Positions 8,695 through 17,417 of a stretch of DNA of 64,000 nt are shown piece by piece. A program made the translations under genes and the position numbers. The DNA is from a virus, in IMG/VR virus record IMGVR_UViG_3300033233_000004, positions 1 to 64,000 of that record; one strand, 5' to 3'. The notes under the pieces were generated by a model. The model did no database searches, was not told the origin of the DNA, and was given only the letters and a program-made list of their open reading frames with translations. How positions within the stretch are numbered: position 1 is the stretch's first letter; the number at the start of each line of letters is the position of its first letter.

Positions 8695-9141
8695 CTACTC
8701 CACATATCTCGGTGGAACTTTCTGTTTCTTTGCCCATCCAACAGGAATGACTGCCATAGAATATGCATCACTTGTTTCCTTAAACACTTTCGTACCCAAC
8801 AAGTCTTTGTTAATTTGTACTGCAAGTTTCATCCATATTGATTCATCAAACTTGAATAACGAATTGTAATCATCCCACAATAACACTCGATGCTTTTCAA
8901 AACCTTGTACATCAGGGGTAATATCTTGTTCTAAATCAGTATCAACAGGTACTACCGTGTACATTACACCATGATAAAGGTCTGCCGTTTTTTGTCCAGA
9001 CAACTTTATATCTGTAACATCAATAGCATTTTCAATAGGTTTATTGGTTACTATCTGTTCAATTGGCTTTACAGGAACTTGCTTATCAATATCACTACTA
9101 TTCTGCAAGTCACTTTTAGTATTTTTGAAACTAATATCCAT
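8695..9141 (-). CDS. Unknown late protein, 148 aa
   Basis: Not recognised. The first 45 residues are polar and repetitive (PVKPIEQIVTNKPIENAIDV) and probably a flexible linker. The rest looks like a compact domain with tryptophans and charged residues (RVLLWDDYNSLFKFDESIW, AVIPVGWAKKQKVPPRYVE). It starts with an ATG overlapping the stop of the preceding 9141-10025 gene by one base, so it is probably co-translated and may be a structural partner. Confidence 0.75.
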   Translation of the reverse strand: MDISFKNTKSDLQNSSDIDKQVPVKPIEQIVTNKPIENAIDVTDIKLSGQKTADLYHGVMYTVVPVDTDLEQDITPDVQGFEKHRVLLWDDYNSLFKFDESIWMKLAVQINKDLLGTKVFKETSDAYSMAVIPVGWAKKQKVPPRYVE

Positions 9142-10025
9142 TACTTGTTACCCTTACCATTATCAACTTTTGTACGAGTAGAAATACCTTCATATACTGA
9201 AACCATCTCTTCATAATAGAACTCACCAAGACCTTGTTGTTCATTGATAATAGAAACAACTACCAATTGTGTAGGCTCTTCCAAAAAAAGAACATTCTCA
9301 AAATCATCTCTTTGTCGGTTTGTAACAACTACTTGATGCGTAATTTCCTGTTCCTTCATAACCAACGTCTGCAATGCCAAACGAACGCTGGCATCCGCCA
9401 ATTGAGTAAAAGGTTCAGACTTGAGAATCACATTCTTCTTATTACCTTCTACTAATTTCAAACCTTCACGTTGTTGTTCTCGAATAACGACTACTCCAAA
9501 TTCAGTACGGGTTCGATTAAGAATACTAATAACATCAGCACCAATAGCAAAACGTTGTCCATTTGTAACATTGGGTTTTTCTGGTATAAGAATACCCTTA
9601 CCTGAAGGTTGATTTTGTATAGGAATAGTAGGAGTTGAGAATTCAGTAGTTGTAGGACGTGCAAGAACTAACGGATTAAGGTCAGGAACCTTTTGTACTT
9701 CTGGCTTTTCAACAGAAACCCTAATATTAGTACTTGCTATGTGTGGAGTTTCAGCATGCACAATAGTTGGAGAAGATGGGCTGATTAATACGGTACCCGT
9801 ACCTTTAGTACTATCAAGTACATTACCACCCTCAACAGGACGTACTTGGTCTTCAACCTCTTTAGTAATTAATATATCAAGTATTTCTTGTTCAGATTTT
9901 TCACTGAACTGCTTTGTTGAAGTTTCAAGAGATATTGTAAACTGCTTCTCTGATTGAATCATAGAAACAGAAACTATATCCTTAAATAGGTATTGCTTTC
10001 CATCTAATATAATTGTACCTTCCAT
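9141..10025 (-). CDS. Unknown late protein, 294 aa
   Basis: Not recognised. It begins with a short beta-rich part (GTIILDGKQYLFKDIVSVSM) whose DGKQYLFK motif is shared with the N-terminus of the 14717-16603 product. A Pro/Thr/Ser-rich linker follows (about 60-150), then a C-terminal alpha/beta domain with repeated valine-rich strands (FGVVVIREQQ, HQVVVTNRQ, QLVVVSIINEQQ). No catalytic motif is evident. Position between terminase and lysis genes suggests a virion component. Confidence 0.75.
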   Translation of the reverse strand: MEGTIILDGKQYLFKDIVSVSMIQSEKQFTISLETSTKQFSEKSEQEILDILITKEVEDQVRPVEGGNVLDSTKGTGTVLISPSSPTIVHAETPHIASTNIRVSVEKPEVQKVPDLNPLVLARPTTTEFSTPTIPIQNQPSGKGILIPEKPNVTNGQRFAIGADVISILNRTRTEFGVVVIREQQREGLKLVEGNKKNVILKSEPFTQLADASVRLALQTLVMKEQEITHQVVVTNRQRDDFENVLFLEEPTQLVVVSIINEQQGLGEFYYEEMVSVYEGISTRTKVDNGKGNK

Positions 10026-10029
10026 AGTG

Positions 10030-10362
10030 TTATCCTTGTGTTGATGATACGGGTGTAGTTAATGCTGATGGTTCTGGCATGATTTGTCCGTTAATAACTA
10101 AAGGGTAACCCCCCGCAGATAAATTATCGAATGGTTGTTGAAGTACTTGAAATGACTCAAAATTAGGTAACAAAAACTTTCTAATGTGGTCATTCAACGA
10201 TGTATCCCAAATGAAAACACATCCCTCGGATGCACGTATTTCAACTATTCCGCCAACATGTTGCACCGTCTCTCCTGTTGTAGCCTTGAGATATGTAAAA
10301 TTTATTTGCATACGATTCATGGCTGCTTGAATCATTGCTTGCATATCTATTTCCGATAACAT
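10030..10362 (-). CDS. Small WYL/SH3-like beta-barrel protein, 110 aa
   Basis: After a short helix (DMQAMIQAAMNRM) comes a segment whose pattern recalls WYL-type SH3 barrels: INFTYLKATTGETVQHVGG, a strand reading CVFIWD, and HIRKFLLPNFESFQVL. The tail is Pro/Ser/Thr rich. WYL domains bind nucleic acids or nucleotides in bacterial regulators; here the similarity is by eye and the central WYL triad is not present, so treat the family as tentative. A copy of the conserved late motif lies 11 bases upstream of the start. Confidence 0.65.
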   Translation of the reverse strand: MLSEIDMQAMIQAAMNRMQINFTYLKATTGETVQHVGGIVEIRASEGCVFIWDTSLNDHIRKFLLPNFESFQVLQQPFDNLSAGGYPLVINGQIMPEPSALTTPVSSTQG

Positions 10363-10373
10363 TTTAATGACTC

Positions 10374-10401
10374 CTATCCCAAATAATTATAAAGTCACAA
10401 C
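10374..10401 (-). promoter_or_regulatory. Conserved late-region intergenic motif, copy 2
   Basis: Minus-strand reading starts GTTGTGACTTTATAATTATT and ends TTTGGGATAG. It contains a good TATAAT. Eleven bases separate it from the ATG at 10362. It matches copy 1 closely (a one-base gap and a few substitutions). Confidence 0.5.
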
Positions 10402-10423
10402 GTAGAATTGCAACATGGTTTCA

Positions 10424-10654
10424 TCAACTATCGCGCCATAACCGTTTTGAAACATTGATAGCATCCTCGCACTTATCACATAACCGTTCTGCACATTTCA
10501 ATATTGCCAACAGTTGGTCAGCAAAATGTTCATTAACAACCGTTCCTTCAGTAATTTGCAGAACATGCTGTCTTCCATGCGCTATCGCTTTGACAAATCC
10601 ATTTTTGTTTCTGACGATGCGAAACGCACTGCGCCTAACAGTTCTATGCTTCAT
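10424..10654 (-). CDS. Unknown small basic protein, 76 aa
   Basis: Not recognised. Basic N-terminus (MKHRTVRRSAFRIVRNKNG), a short strand-rich part with HGRQHVLQITEGTVVN, and a C-terminal helix with two cysteines (CAERLCDKCED). GGGAGAAGG precedes the ATG. It belongs to a group of three short genes (10424-11200) whose bases look richer in G and C than the flanking virion genes, so the group may be a recent insertion. Confidence 0.65.
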   Translation of the reverse strand: MKHRTVRRSAFRIVRNKNGFVKAIAHGRQHVLQITEGTVVNEHFADQLLAILKCAERLCDKCEDAINVSKRLWRDS

Positions 10655-10734
10655 ACCTTCTCCCTTGTACTATAGTAAAGTTTGAACCCGCTCGCGCTGC
10701 GTCTAACAACGGGCACTACGTTAGTTGCCATTGG

Positions 10735-10953
10735 CTATACCACTTTTCGGAGACAGTTCGTGCATCTACCGTTTTTCACTTTTTCGTGTTTGCACTCTGA
10801 ACCAAAGCGTCTGTCTCCTTCTTTGCGTGCAAGCTCATACTCGCAGTCCGGGCAATCTTGGTTGAGTCCCGAATAGTTGTGCTTGCTACACGTGTAAACT
10901 TTGTTCTGATTAAAAAAAATCTCAGTTTCCTTTCTGTTGTTCGGACTTTTCAT
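10735..10953 (-). CDS. Small two-cluster zinc-binding protein
   Basis: The ATG at 10953 (MKSPNNRKE) is preferred because an earlier in-frame codon overlaps the previous gene. About 72 residues with two Cys/His clusters: CSKH with CPDC, and CKH with CTNC. This spacing fits a small zinc ribbon pair. The protein is very charged. No partner is obvious; similar miniature zinc proteins occur several times in this window. No clear Shine-Dalgarno is visible, so the start is uncertain. Confidence 0.6.
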   Translation of the reverse strand: MKSPNNRKETEIFFNQNKVYTCSKHNYSGLNQDCPDCEYELARKEGDRRFGSECKHEKVKNGRCTNCLRKVV

Positions 10954-10972
10954 TGTCAAAATTTCTGCATTG

Positions 10973-11200
10973 TTACTCCGCAGACGGCAAGTGAAGTCTC
11001 TTCTCAATCAATTGCATTATGTCTGTAAACGGATAACAGGGGAATGTTCCCCACCAGTCATCATGTGCATTGGTTCGCCTCTTGACTTCACTCAATCGGT
11101 ATAGTACATCAAACAGGAATCGTGTGCTTGGTTCGCTCAAACGGCGGCTCACAATCGGCTTGCCGACATTCTCTCGTTTGGATTTCTTTTCGGTGCTCAT
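10973..11200 (-). CDS. Unknown small protein, 75 aa
   Basis: Not recognised. Lys/Arg-rich N-terminus (MSTEKKSKRENVGK), then a helical stretch (STRFLFDVLYRLSEVKRR) and a Trp/Pro-containing part (DDWWGTFPCYPFTDIMQLI). A GGAG sequence lies eight bases before the ATG, and a sigma-70-like promoter (11251-11279) is just upstream. It is therefore the first gene of a short unit expressed separately from the terminase. Confidence 0.65.
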   Translation of the reverse strand: MSTEKKSKRENVGKPIVSRRLSEPSTRFLFDVLYRLSEVKRRTNAHDDWWGTFPCYPFTDIMQLIEKRLHLPSAE

Positions 11201-11250
11201 TCTATTACTCCGCTCACGATTTGGTTGATCCCCCTTTTTACTTTTAAATA

Positions 11251-11279
11251 AATATATGTATTCTCCACATCAAAGTCAA
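11251..11279 (-). promoter_or_regulatory. Sigma-70-type promoter
   Basis: Minus strand: -35 TTGACT (11274-11279), 17-base spacer, -10 TATATT (11251-11256). Same -35 core, spacing and near-identical -10 as two other intergenic promoters at 21348-21376 and 34849-34877. It drives 10973-11200 and downstream genes. Confidence 0.75.
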
Positions 11280-11283
11280 GAGC

Positions 11284-13218
11284 TTATCGACGAATTCTAT
11301 CAACAATATCTGCTCTTCCACTAAATGTAGCCATCCTCGCCCCTCTGTACGCCAAATTACCACCTTTAAGAGGAGAAATCGACTTCGGACGAGTAGTAGG
11401 AGCAAGATTCTTGTTGACTCTATCTTCAAGACTTTTTCTTGTCGGATTAGATAGTAATGCTAATCTATATATCAAATTAGCAGCAGAATCAGCAAAGTCA
11501 TCGTGTTGAACAGGGCCTGTTGATGGATGTGAGTAGTACATAATTCCACCAGAGATATATCGCTGCAAGTACTTAAGCTCTTGCTTCCACTGATTAATAT
11601 AACCACCTATGTCAACACCATATGACTTAATACGATTGTATTGAGCCAACGACAAGAAGTTACCATACATCTCTGCTTTATATGGATTTGTATAGAACGT
11701 TTCAAGTGCTGGTAAACCAGCCTTCTGTAAATGAGATATACTTTCAGCAGAATTAAACTGGTCATACACTATTTCCAGAACAAAATTACGCCCAATCTCA
11801 TTTGCCAAATCTATAATGAATTTTGTTACTTCCGCAGGGTCTACAGCTATTTTCTGATATCCGCCACCGCCCATAGGAATTACAGTCTCATGCCAACATT
11901 GAAAGCCGTCAACCCAATAATCAGGACTACCGATTTGATAATGCCCCCATGATACTACATAAGTATCAGCTAATTTTTTCTTTGCTTGACCGCCGGGGTC
12001 AACTGAGATTACGAACCTTTGATCCAATCTACTACAAACCCTAACCATAGGAAAATCTGGTTGGGGTATTGAATTGATAATAGTCTCAGATATAAAGTTA
12101 CCAGATACGTTACCAAATCGAGCACCATATTCCATATTGGCATAAATAGGGTCTTTACGGAATTCATCCTCTAAAGATTCTCTTGACATATTTGGATTAC
12201 AGTCCCATGTCGGCAATTGAACTACAGCCATGTGTGTTGGTCGAGCAGCAGTCTCAGGATGATCTTGTTCAATACCACCAGCCTCACAATATAACTGATA
12301 GAATTGACCACCTTTTTCTCGTGGAGTAGACTCATAAAGAACACGACCATCTACTCCGAAGTCACCAACTGATGGCTTCATTGCTTTCCACATGGCATAA
12401 TCGGTTTGTTCTGTTTCTTCGCTTAAAAGGTTTTCTGTTAATGTAGAATCAAACTTAGGACGTTCAAAATGGGAATACTCAGAGAATATAAGAAGTTTGA
12501 TAGCTTTTCCACGTTTGCTGGAAGCTCGTGTGGTCAATGATTGCACCATAATAGAACCTTCAAGAGGCTTCTGTCTTTCAACAGACTTACGACTTTCATT
12601 CTCTTTGGCTATACGAGCATTATCACGTAAATCTGCTGGCGTAAAAATACGCATCTCAGATGAATTATACTTTGTATAATCAAAATAAGGTGCAAAAAAG
12701 GCACACTTGCGCATTCTATCCTTTGTAAACTGAAACATATCATCGGCTTGGTCACCACTTACAGCAATATGCGTGATACTAATAGGATGTCGTTCCAGCA
12801 TTTTATAATACCATTGGGGGTCACCTTTACAAATCAAAGAATATACTTCATACGAAGCAATAAAAGACATTAGTGTAGATTTACCGCCACGCCGACCATC
12901 CACCAATACCATTTCTCTTATATATTGCGGAGTAAGAGTATTAATTGTGATGCCCCATTCCTGTTCTAACTTAGCAAGAATTTTTTTCTCATCGGGAGTT
13001 GGCGGGTATAAAGGTCTATTTTCTTTTTCATCCATCCATAAATTATAAAACGTCTTAATGGTAACACTTTGCCATGGACGTAAATCAATATTCAAAAATT
13101 GAGAACTTGTAATGAATTCATAAGCATCCACTTCGGGTATTTGAAGGGTTTCCCGACTTTCATCACCTTTCTTCTCAGGATATACTTCTTCATATGTCGA
13201 ATCTACAAAAGTACCCAT
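11284..13218 (-). CDS. terL: Terminase large subunit
   Basis: The packaging motor: ATPase plus headful or site-specific nuclease. 644 residues is a normal length. Walker A is DGRRGGKST (about 107-115); Walker B-like LLIFSEYSHF (about 242-251) carries the catalytic Glu. The RNase H-fold nuclease domain starts at VISVDPGG (about 403), continues through EIVYDQFNSAE and ends with the acidic HDDFADSAANLIYRL block. It lies directly downstream of a Cys/His-containing protein that is a candidate small subunit (six-base gap). Identity is confident; packaging type cannot be read. Confidence 0.95.
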   Translation of the reverse strand: MGTFVDSTYEEVYPEKKGDESRETLQIPEVDAYEFITSSQFLNIDLRPWQSVTIKTFYNLWMDEKENRPLYPPTPDEKKILAKLEQEWGITINTLTPQYIREMVLVDGRRGGKSTLMSFIASYEVYSLICKGDPQWYYKMLERHPISITHIAVSGDQADDMFQFTKDRMRKCAFFAPYFDYTKYNSSEMRIFTPADLRDNARIAKENESRKSVERQKPLEGSIMVQSLTTRASSKRGKAIKLLIFSEYSHFERPKFDSTLTENLLSEETEQTDYAMWKAMKPSVGDFGVDGRVLYESTPREKGGQFYQLYCEAGGIEQDHPETAARPTHMAVVQLPTWDCNPNMSRESLEDEFRKDPIYANMEYGARFGNVSGNFISETIINSIPQPDFPMVRVCSRLDQRFVISVDPGGQAKKKLADTYVVSWGHYQIGSPDYWVDGFQCWHETVIPMGGGGYQKIAVDPAEVTKFIIDLANEIGRNFVLEIVYDQFNSAESISHLQKAGLPALETFYTNPYKAEMYGNFLSLAQYNRIKSYGVDIGGYINQWKQELKYLQRYISGGIMYYSHPSTGPVQHDDFADSAANLIYRLALLSNPTRKSLEDRVNKNLAPTTRPKSISPLKGGNLAYRGARMATFSGRADIVDRIRR

Positions 13219-13223
13219 GGTAG

Positions 13224-14084
13224 TTACTTACTTTCTATTTGAAGAACTTCTTTCGTCTTTTCAATAACTGGTACTATGTCCGCATTCATACAATTTCTTA
13301 AAACACTGAAGATATGTTGCACAACGTCTGGTTGATTAGGCAATAATATATTCAAAGAGGCATGAAAATTTTTCATCATCCTTGAAAACTTAATCTCCAT
13401 ATCTGTAAGAGAAGAATTCATTACCTGAATAACAGTAGTATTACTTTTTGAAGCTTTTTCTGCCGTAGATGCATTTTTCTGTATGTCAGATTGTATCACA
13501 TCAATTTGCCTCGTAAGTTTAACAACCACATCATTTTCTTGACGACGTATCGAATTAAGAGAGTCTACTGAACCTGATTTCAGTTGATAGATACCTTCTA
13601 ATACTTTTGGAAGAATTCCTTGGTCAAGCAAAACTACGTTGTTCTCAGCTTCTCTTCGCTGTTTTTCAAGCTTACTCAAATTATTAATACGTTGACGATG
13701 AAGTTCCTCTCGCATAGTTATAGGATTTATTACATCATCATATTTTAAATTGTATAAACGTTGTAACATTTCCGCTTCATCTTGAAGAAGTCCTAATTTA
13801 CGAAGGTCTTCCTCAGTAAAAACTGCTTTGTCTTTACAACACTTCTTTCTATGATGACGAAAATTATGTTCGCCAAGAACTTTCCCCTCACTTACACGTT
13901 GAGGAGCAAATTGAGTATAATATCTTTGCATATCAGCAATTGAACGTCTATCAAACAAAATATCCAATGTAACTTCACATACTTTTTCCAATGGAAGATG
14001 TTTACACACGACACAAGCACGATGATTCAATGTGAAACTCTTAGACGCTATGTCTATGAATTCCTTTGTAGTAAGAGGTTCCAT
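13224..14084 (-). CDS. Candidate terminase small subunit / DNA-binding protein
   Basis: 286 residues, immediately upstream of terL. The N-terminal 110 residues contain CVVCKH and NFRHHRKKCC, a possible zinc site, and a DRRSIADMQRYYTQF segment that could be a helix-turn-helix. The rest is long helix and coiled coil (HRQRINNLSKLEKQRREAE; VVKLTRQIDVIQSDIQKN), suited to oligomerisation. Small terminase subunits recognise DNA with an N-terminal helical domain and form rings. Gene order is the main argument; I do not recognise the family. Confidence 0.65.
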   Translation of the reverse strand: MEPLTTKEFIDIASKSFTLNHRACVVCKHLPLEKVCEVTLDILFDRRSIADMQRYYTQFAPQRVSEGKVLGEHNFRHHRKKCCKDKAVFTEEDLRKLGLLQDEAEMLQRLYNLKYDDVINPITMREELHRQRINNLSKLEKQRREAENNVVLLDQGILPKVLEGIYQLKSGSVDSLNSIRRQENDVVVKLTRQIDVIQSDIQKNASTAEKASKSNTTVIQVMNSSLTDMEIKFSRMMKNFHASLNILLPNQPDVVQHIFSVLRNCMNADIVPVIEKTKEVLQIESK

Positions 14085-14086
14085 AA

Positions 14087-14497
14087 TTAGAAGTAGATGT
14101 TGATATCAGAATTGTCAGATGGGTCAGTATCTTCATAAGAGTCATCAAAACTCAGTGAAGCCGTTTCGTCCAGCCCGTGGGCGAGAGCCGGAGAAATATA
14201 ACGAATTGAAGCAAACTTAGGAATAACAGAATTGATTTTAGAAACTACAACTGAGGCGGGAATACTATCATCATCAGACCATAACAACATTGAATAACGG
14301 TCAAAGTCAAACCCATATTCACCGAAGTGTGCCTTAGCCCATTGAAGCGTACTTTTACCTTTTAACTTATCGCCATCCAGAACTATATATTCTGCTGGCT
14401 TATATACATCAGCAATAGCAAGTGTTGCGATCATATTATCATCTGACCGGAACGCCAACTTACTGAATAACAGAGAACTTCTCCAATTTGATAACAT
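14087..14497 (-). CDS. Unknown late protein, 136 aa
   Basis: Not recognised. An alpha/beta protein with an aromatic core (DGDKLKGKSTLQWAKAHFG, DRYSMLLWSDDDSIP) and a strongly acidic C-terminal tail (SFDDSYEDTDPSDNSD). The KGKST piece is too short to count as a P-loop. A copy of the conserved late motif lies nine bases upstream of the ATG. It sits three bases before the candidate small terminase gene. Confidence 0.7.
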   Translation of the reverse strand: MLSNWRSSLLFSKLAFRSDDNMIATLAIADVYKPAEYIVLDGDKLKGKSTLQWAKAHFGEYGFDFDRYSMLLWSDDDSIPASVVVSKINSVIPKFASIRYISPALAHGLDETASLSFDDSYEDTDPSDNSDINIYF

Positions 14498-14506
14498 GTC
14501 TGTTAC

Positions 14507-14534
14507 CTATCCCAAATGATGACGAACTTACAAC
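14507..14534 (-). promoter_or_regulatory. Conserved late-region intergenic motif, copy 3
   Basis: Minus strand: starts GTTGTAAGTTCGTCATCA and ends TTTGGGATAG, nine bases before the ATG at 14497. Its first bases overlap the stop codon of 14528-14713. This copy lacks the TATAAT of copy 2, so the conserved ends may be the functional part. Confidence 0.5.
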
Positions 14535-14713
14535 GGGATAACATTGACTTCCGCCTTTATAATTGCTCGTTCATCAATAAGATATTGCTGATATCCCGGA
14601 GATAATTGCATAGTAGATTTACAGATAGGACATGTGCGCACCTGTGCAGTATCGTCAAATCGCAAAGTTTCTCCACAGTTTTCACAATCATAAAAAAAAT
14701 TTCCAAGTTTCAT
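14528..14713 (-). CDS. Small zinc-ribbon protein, 61 aa
   Basis: A rubredoxin-like or zinc-ribbon fold: CENC at 10-13 and CPIC at 33-36, joined by a strand-rich stretch (LRFDDTAQVRT). A helix follows (GYQQYLIDERAIIKAE). Such proteins usually bind zinc structurally and act as adaptors. Spaced four bases after the 14717-16603 gene, so co-translated with it. Confidence 0.8.
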   Translation of the reverse strand: MKLGNFFYDCENCGETLRFDDTAQVRTCPICKSTMQLSPGYQQYLIDERAIIKAEVNVIPL

Positions 14714-14716
14714 ATA

Positions 14717-16603
14717 TTACCCCAAGATACTTAATGCTTCTTTGATTTCTGAATTAAGAGAAACAAAACCATGGATAATTTCAATTACGTCTTCAAGCAA
14801 TATATTCAAAGCGATTGCAAGTAGACTGGATTGTGGTTTCATTCTCTTCTCATGTGATTGAGAAGGTGGGTATTCATATAAGAATCGCTCACGAACCTTG
14901 GATTGACCTTTCTCGCCTACTTTCTTTGCCAATTTATCAATTTCTTCAGCAAGATGTTGGTCAATTAGTTGTGCTTCTGCAATTACTTGAGCTACAGTAA
15001 CTGCTGGTTGAAGGGTCTTAGTACGAGACAATGCTGCCCATAATTCTTCTCGATAGTGAACAAGACTGTCTTCTGTTACAGAGATCGCTTTATATGCCAT
15101 CTCAAGAGCATCCTTCAAAAGTTTCTCCTCCTCAGTTATAGCTGGCATATGTTGAGTGGAAATATCAGCCATTTCTTTTTGATGAGGTGCTAATGCGGTA
15201 GCTAACGCATCCTTCAACGTTTGTAGACGTTGATAATGCTGCATAAAACTATCAAGAAATAGTTGAATTTCTTTCGAGGCAGGTTGAATAATACCGGGTT
15301 CAACATATTCCTTTAACACAGGAGCTTTTTGTGTAGGCTTATGTTCTACTGGTTTATCGGAAGGAATAGTTGGGTCAACTTTTTTTTTTCGATAATCGAA
15401 TTCTATTTCGGCAAGACTAACCAAACCTACTGCTTGAGCAATAGCGGTCTTTTCAACAGAATACTGGTTATTTGCTTCTGGTTTCACTGGTTCACGTTCT
15501 GGCTGGATTCCTTTACCTTTTTCAATAGCTTTGACTTCCTTATTGCCGGTACCGCCAAGAAGCTCACGATATTGACGAATAGTCATCCTATCCATGTATT
15601 GACGTTGTTCATTATTGAACTTCTCACGGTTAGCAACTTGGTTCTCATCCATAGCCTTCATAGGAATGTTGTAACCTTTACCAGTATCAAGACCAACTGA
15701 ATCATCACGCTTTTGGTCTTTTGGAAATTCAGTCATACCAATAGTCATATCCTTTTCCTTGGGTGGGCTTGATACAGGAATGTTATTAACTATTGAATGT
15801 CCAGAATCAACTACGTCACGCTTATCGGGATGGAATGTCAAATCCTTTGTAACAGGAGTTAAACCCACTTTCTTAAGATGATGAGCATCTTTCTTCAAAC
15901 GTTCAACTTGACCTACTGTAGTAATTTTTTTGCGATACTCCATCCAAGGAATATGTTTTGAAACTACTTGCACAGGAGCCTTGGTACTTGCCAAGATAGG
16001 AATAGCACCCTTTACTACATCCTCTGCGGGTCTGCCACCATAATTGATAGCGTAATCGTCGTCGTCTGGTTTCATCAAATTTTCTGGATGCTCAACATGC
16101 TTTGTCTCAACACCGTCAGGAACTTTAACAGACGTAATCATATCCGTTGGTTTGTGATGTTCACCAGCAAGCTCATTGAACAAATTAGCATCCTCAACCA
16201 TTTCATTAATATCACCTTCAATACCTTGTTCTGCACGTTGCATCTCTTGAATTTCCTGTTCTATATCAGAAAGTAGATGATCTTGTACTTTTTCTACAAT
16301 TGCACTCGCATTACCATGAGATTCATCGTCATTAACAATTTTGTCGATGTCATTTGCCATAACGTTTCTCCTATTGGTCGTCGTCTTCATTACTGGTTTT
16401 AATCCAGTTGATTGACCACCACTATTTAATTGCTGTTCTTGTACATCAGTAGAAGGAAGAACAGATTCCTCCTGTGTTTGAGGATTTATCATAACTGCGG
16501 AGCCATCGGGATTTAACTGCTTAAACAAATACTGTTTCCCATCACTTGGGTTATAGTATTGTGTATTAGGCTGCAACGAAGTTGGTGTTACTGGTGTATT
16601 CAT
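14717..16603 (-). CDS. Unknown large late protein with internal start, 628 aa
   Basis: Not recognised. The N-terminal 80 residues are Gln/Pro/Thr rich and carry DGKQYLFK, shared with the 9141-10025 product. At 16360 an in-frame ATG (MANDIDKIVNDDE) is preceded by AATAGGAG, a better ribosome site than that of the annotated start, so a 547-residue form is likely also or instead made. The middle is highly charged and probably disordered; about residues 440-628 are helical. Size, charge and place between small virion genes and terminase suggest a scaffold-like or internal virion protein. Confidence 0.75.
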   Translation of the reverse strand: MNTPVTPTSLQPNTQYYNPSDGKQYLFKQLNPDGSAVMINPQTQEESVLPSTDVQEQQLNSGGQSTGLKPVMKTTTNRRNVMANDIDKIVNDDESHGNASAIVEKVQDHLLSDIEQEIQEMQRAEQGIEGDINEMVEDANLFNELAGEHHKPTDMITSVKVPDGVETKHVEHPENLMKPDDDDYAINYGGRPAEDVVKGAIPILASTKAPVQVVSKHIPWMEYRKKITTVGQVERLKKDAHHLKKVGLTPVTKDLTFHPDKRDVVDSGHSIVNNIPVSSPPKEKDMTIGMTEFPKDQKRDDSVGLDTGKGYNIPMKAMDENQVANREKFNNEQRQYMDRMTIRQYRELLGGTGNKEVKAIEKGKGIQPEREPVKPEANNQYSVEKTAIAQAVGLVSLAEIEFDYRKKKVDPTIPSDKPVEHKPTQKAPVLKEYVEPGIIQPASKEIQLFLDSFMQHYQRLQTLKDALATALAPHQKEMADISTQHMPAITEEEKLLKDALEMAYKAISVTEDSLVHYREELWAALSRTKTLQPAVTVAQVIAEAQLIDQHLAEEIDKLAKKVGEKGQSKVRERFLYEYPPSQSHEKRMKPQSSLLAIALNILLEDVIEIIHGFVSLNSEIKEALSILG

Positions 16604-16618
16604 GATTCAGTTTCCAAA

Positions 16619-17395
16619 TTATCGAGGTATGGCTTGAAAGCGGGTACAATCCGGTTTTTTGAACACGGGTGTATCCGAACGCTTTCTAACTTCCCTTGAT
16701 GGTTTAGAAAACTCTTTTCCTTTTATTAAATCACTCACAGCTTCCTTAGTAAATGGATGTTCAACTCCATCTGCTGTTTTGAATATCTTTGGCATAATAA
16801 ACTTACCCCCCACGTCGATGCCCACAGTAGCCACAACCGATTGTCGTAGACGAGGCCCAATCATCCAAGACAGTTCTGCTGTCACTTCTCGATAACCGTG
16901 AAAATGCTTACCTTCCATCGCAGCATTCTTGCCAGTAAGATATTTTGCCCTTGCTCCATACGCACCACATCCAGATGCAAAGTCGGCCAGTGCTTGCAAT
17001 GCCTTAAACTGTATATGACGGTTTATAGTCGAGTCAACCATATACGAAGGATGTATTTGTCGTTCTCTCGCATCAAGACGTGTTTCTTTTGACTCGGATT
17101 GCACATGCATATTCTCAGGCTTTGCAAGCACCTTAATTTGTTTATGAGGTACAATTTTTCCACCCCATACATCAACCAAAGCACCACCCTTTGAAAGTTG
17201 AGAAACTACAATAGGGTCAGTAGCTTGAAGAACATGACCTCTACTATCACGATATGATATTGTAACAAGATTTGATGCAGCCGTCTTATTAATACCAGAC
17301 GAAGCAACTTTACTTAATGTGCTCTTTGCAGCTTCCACAACCTTAGAAAGGTTAAGCCAACGTGGTGTATTATTACCTGAATATTTTGTAGACAT
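16619..17395 (-). CDS. Unknown late protein, 258 aa
   Basis: The ATG at 17395 (MSTKYSGNN) has TAAGGAG eight bases upstream; the frame extends further but would run into the previous gene. Not recognised. The N-terminus contains VVEAAKSTLSKVASSGINK, similar in style to the start of the 17418-18785 product, suggesting both bind a common partner. A central helical part has ALQALADFASGCGAYGARA and the C-terminal 30 residues are very basic (REVRKRSDTPVFKK). Probably a virion protein. Confidence 0.75.
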   Translation of the reverse strand: MSTKYSGNNTPRWLNLSKVVEAAKSTLSKVASSGINKTAASNLVTISYRDSRGHVLQATDPIVVSQLSKGGALVDVWGGKIVPHKQIKVLAKPENMHVQSESKETRLDARERQIHPSYMVDSTINRHIQFKALQALADFASGCGAYGARAKYLTGKNAAMEGKHFHGYREVTAELSWMIGPRLRQSVVATVGIDVGGKFIMPKIFKTADGVEHPFTKEAVSDLIKGKEFSKPSREVRKRSDTPVFKKPDCTRFQAIPR

Positions 17396-17417
17396 GATTA
17401 TTCTCCTTAGAACTAAA

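Noticed and set aside
10660-10735. A possible integron attC site (GTCTAAC and GTTAG parts)
   Set aside because: The two half-sites are only about 12 bases apart, too short for a folded attC, and there is no integrase or cassette array.
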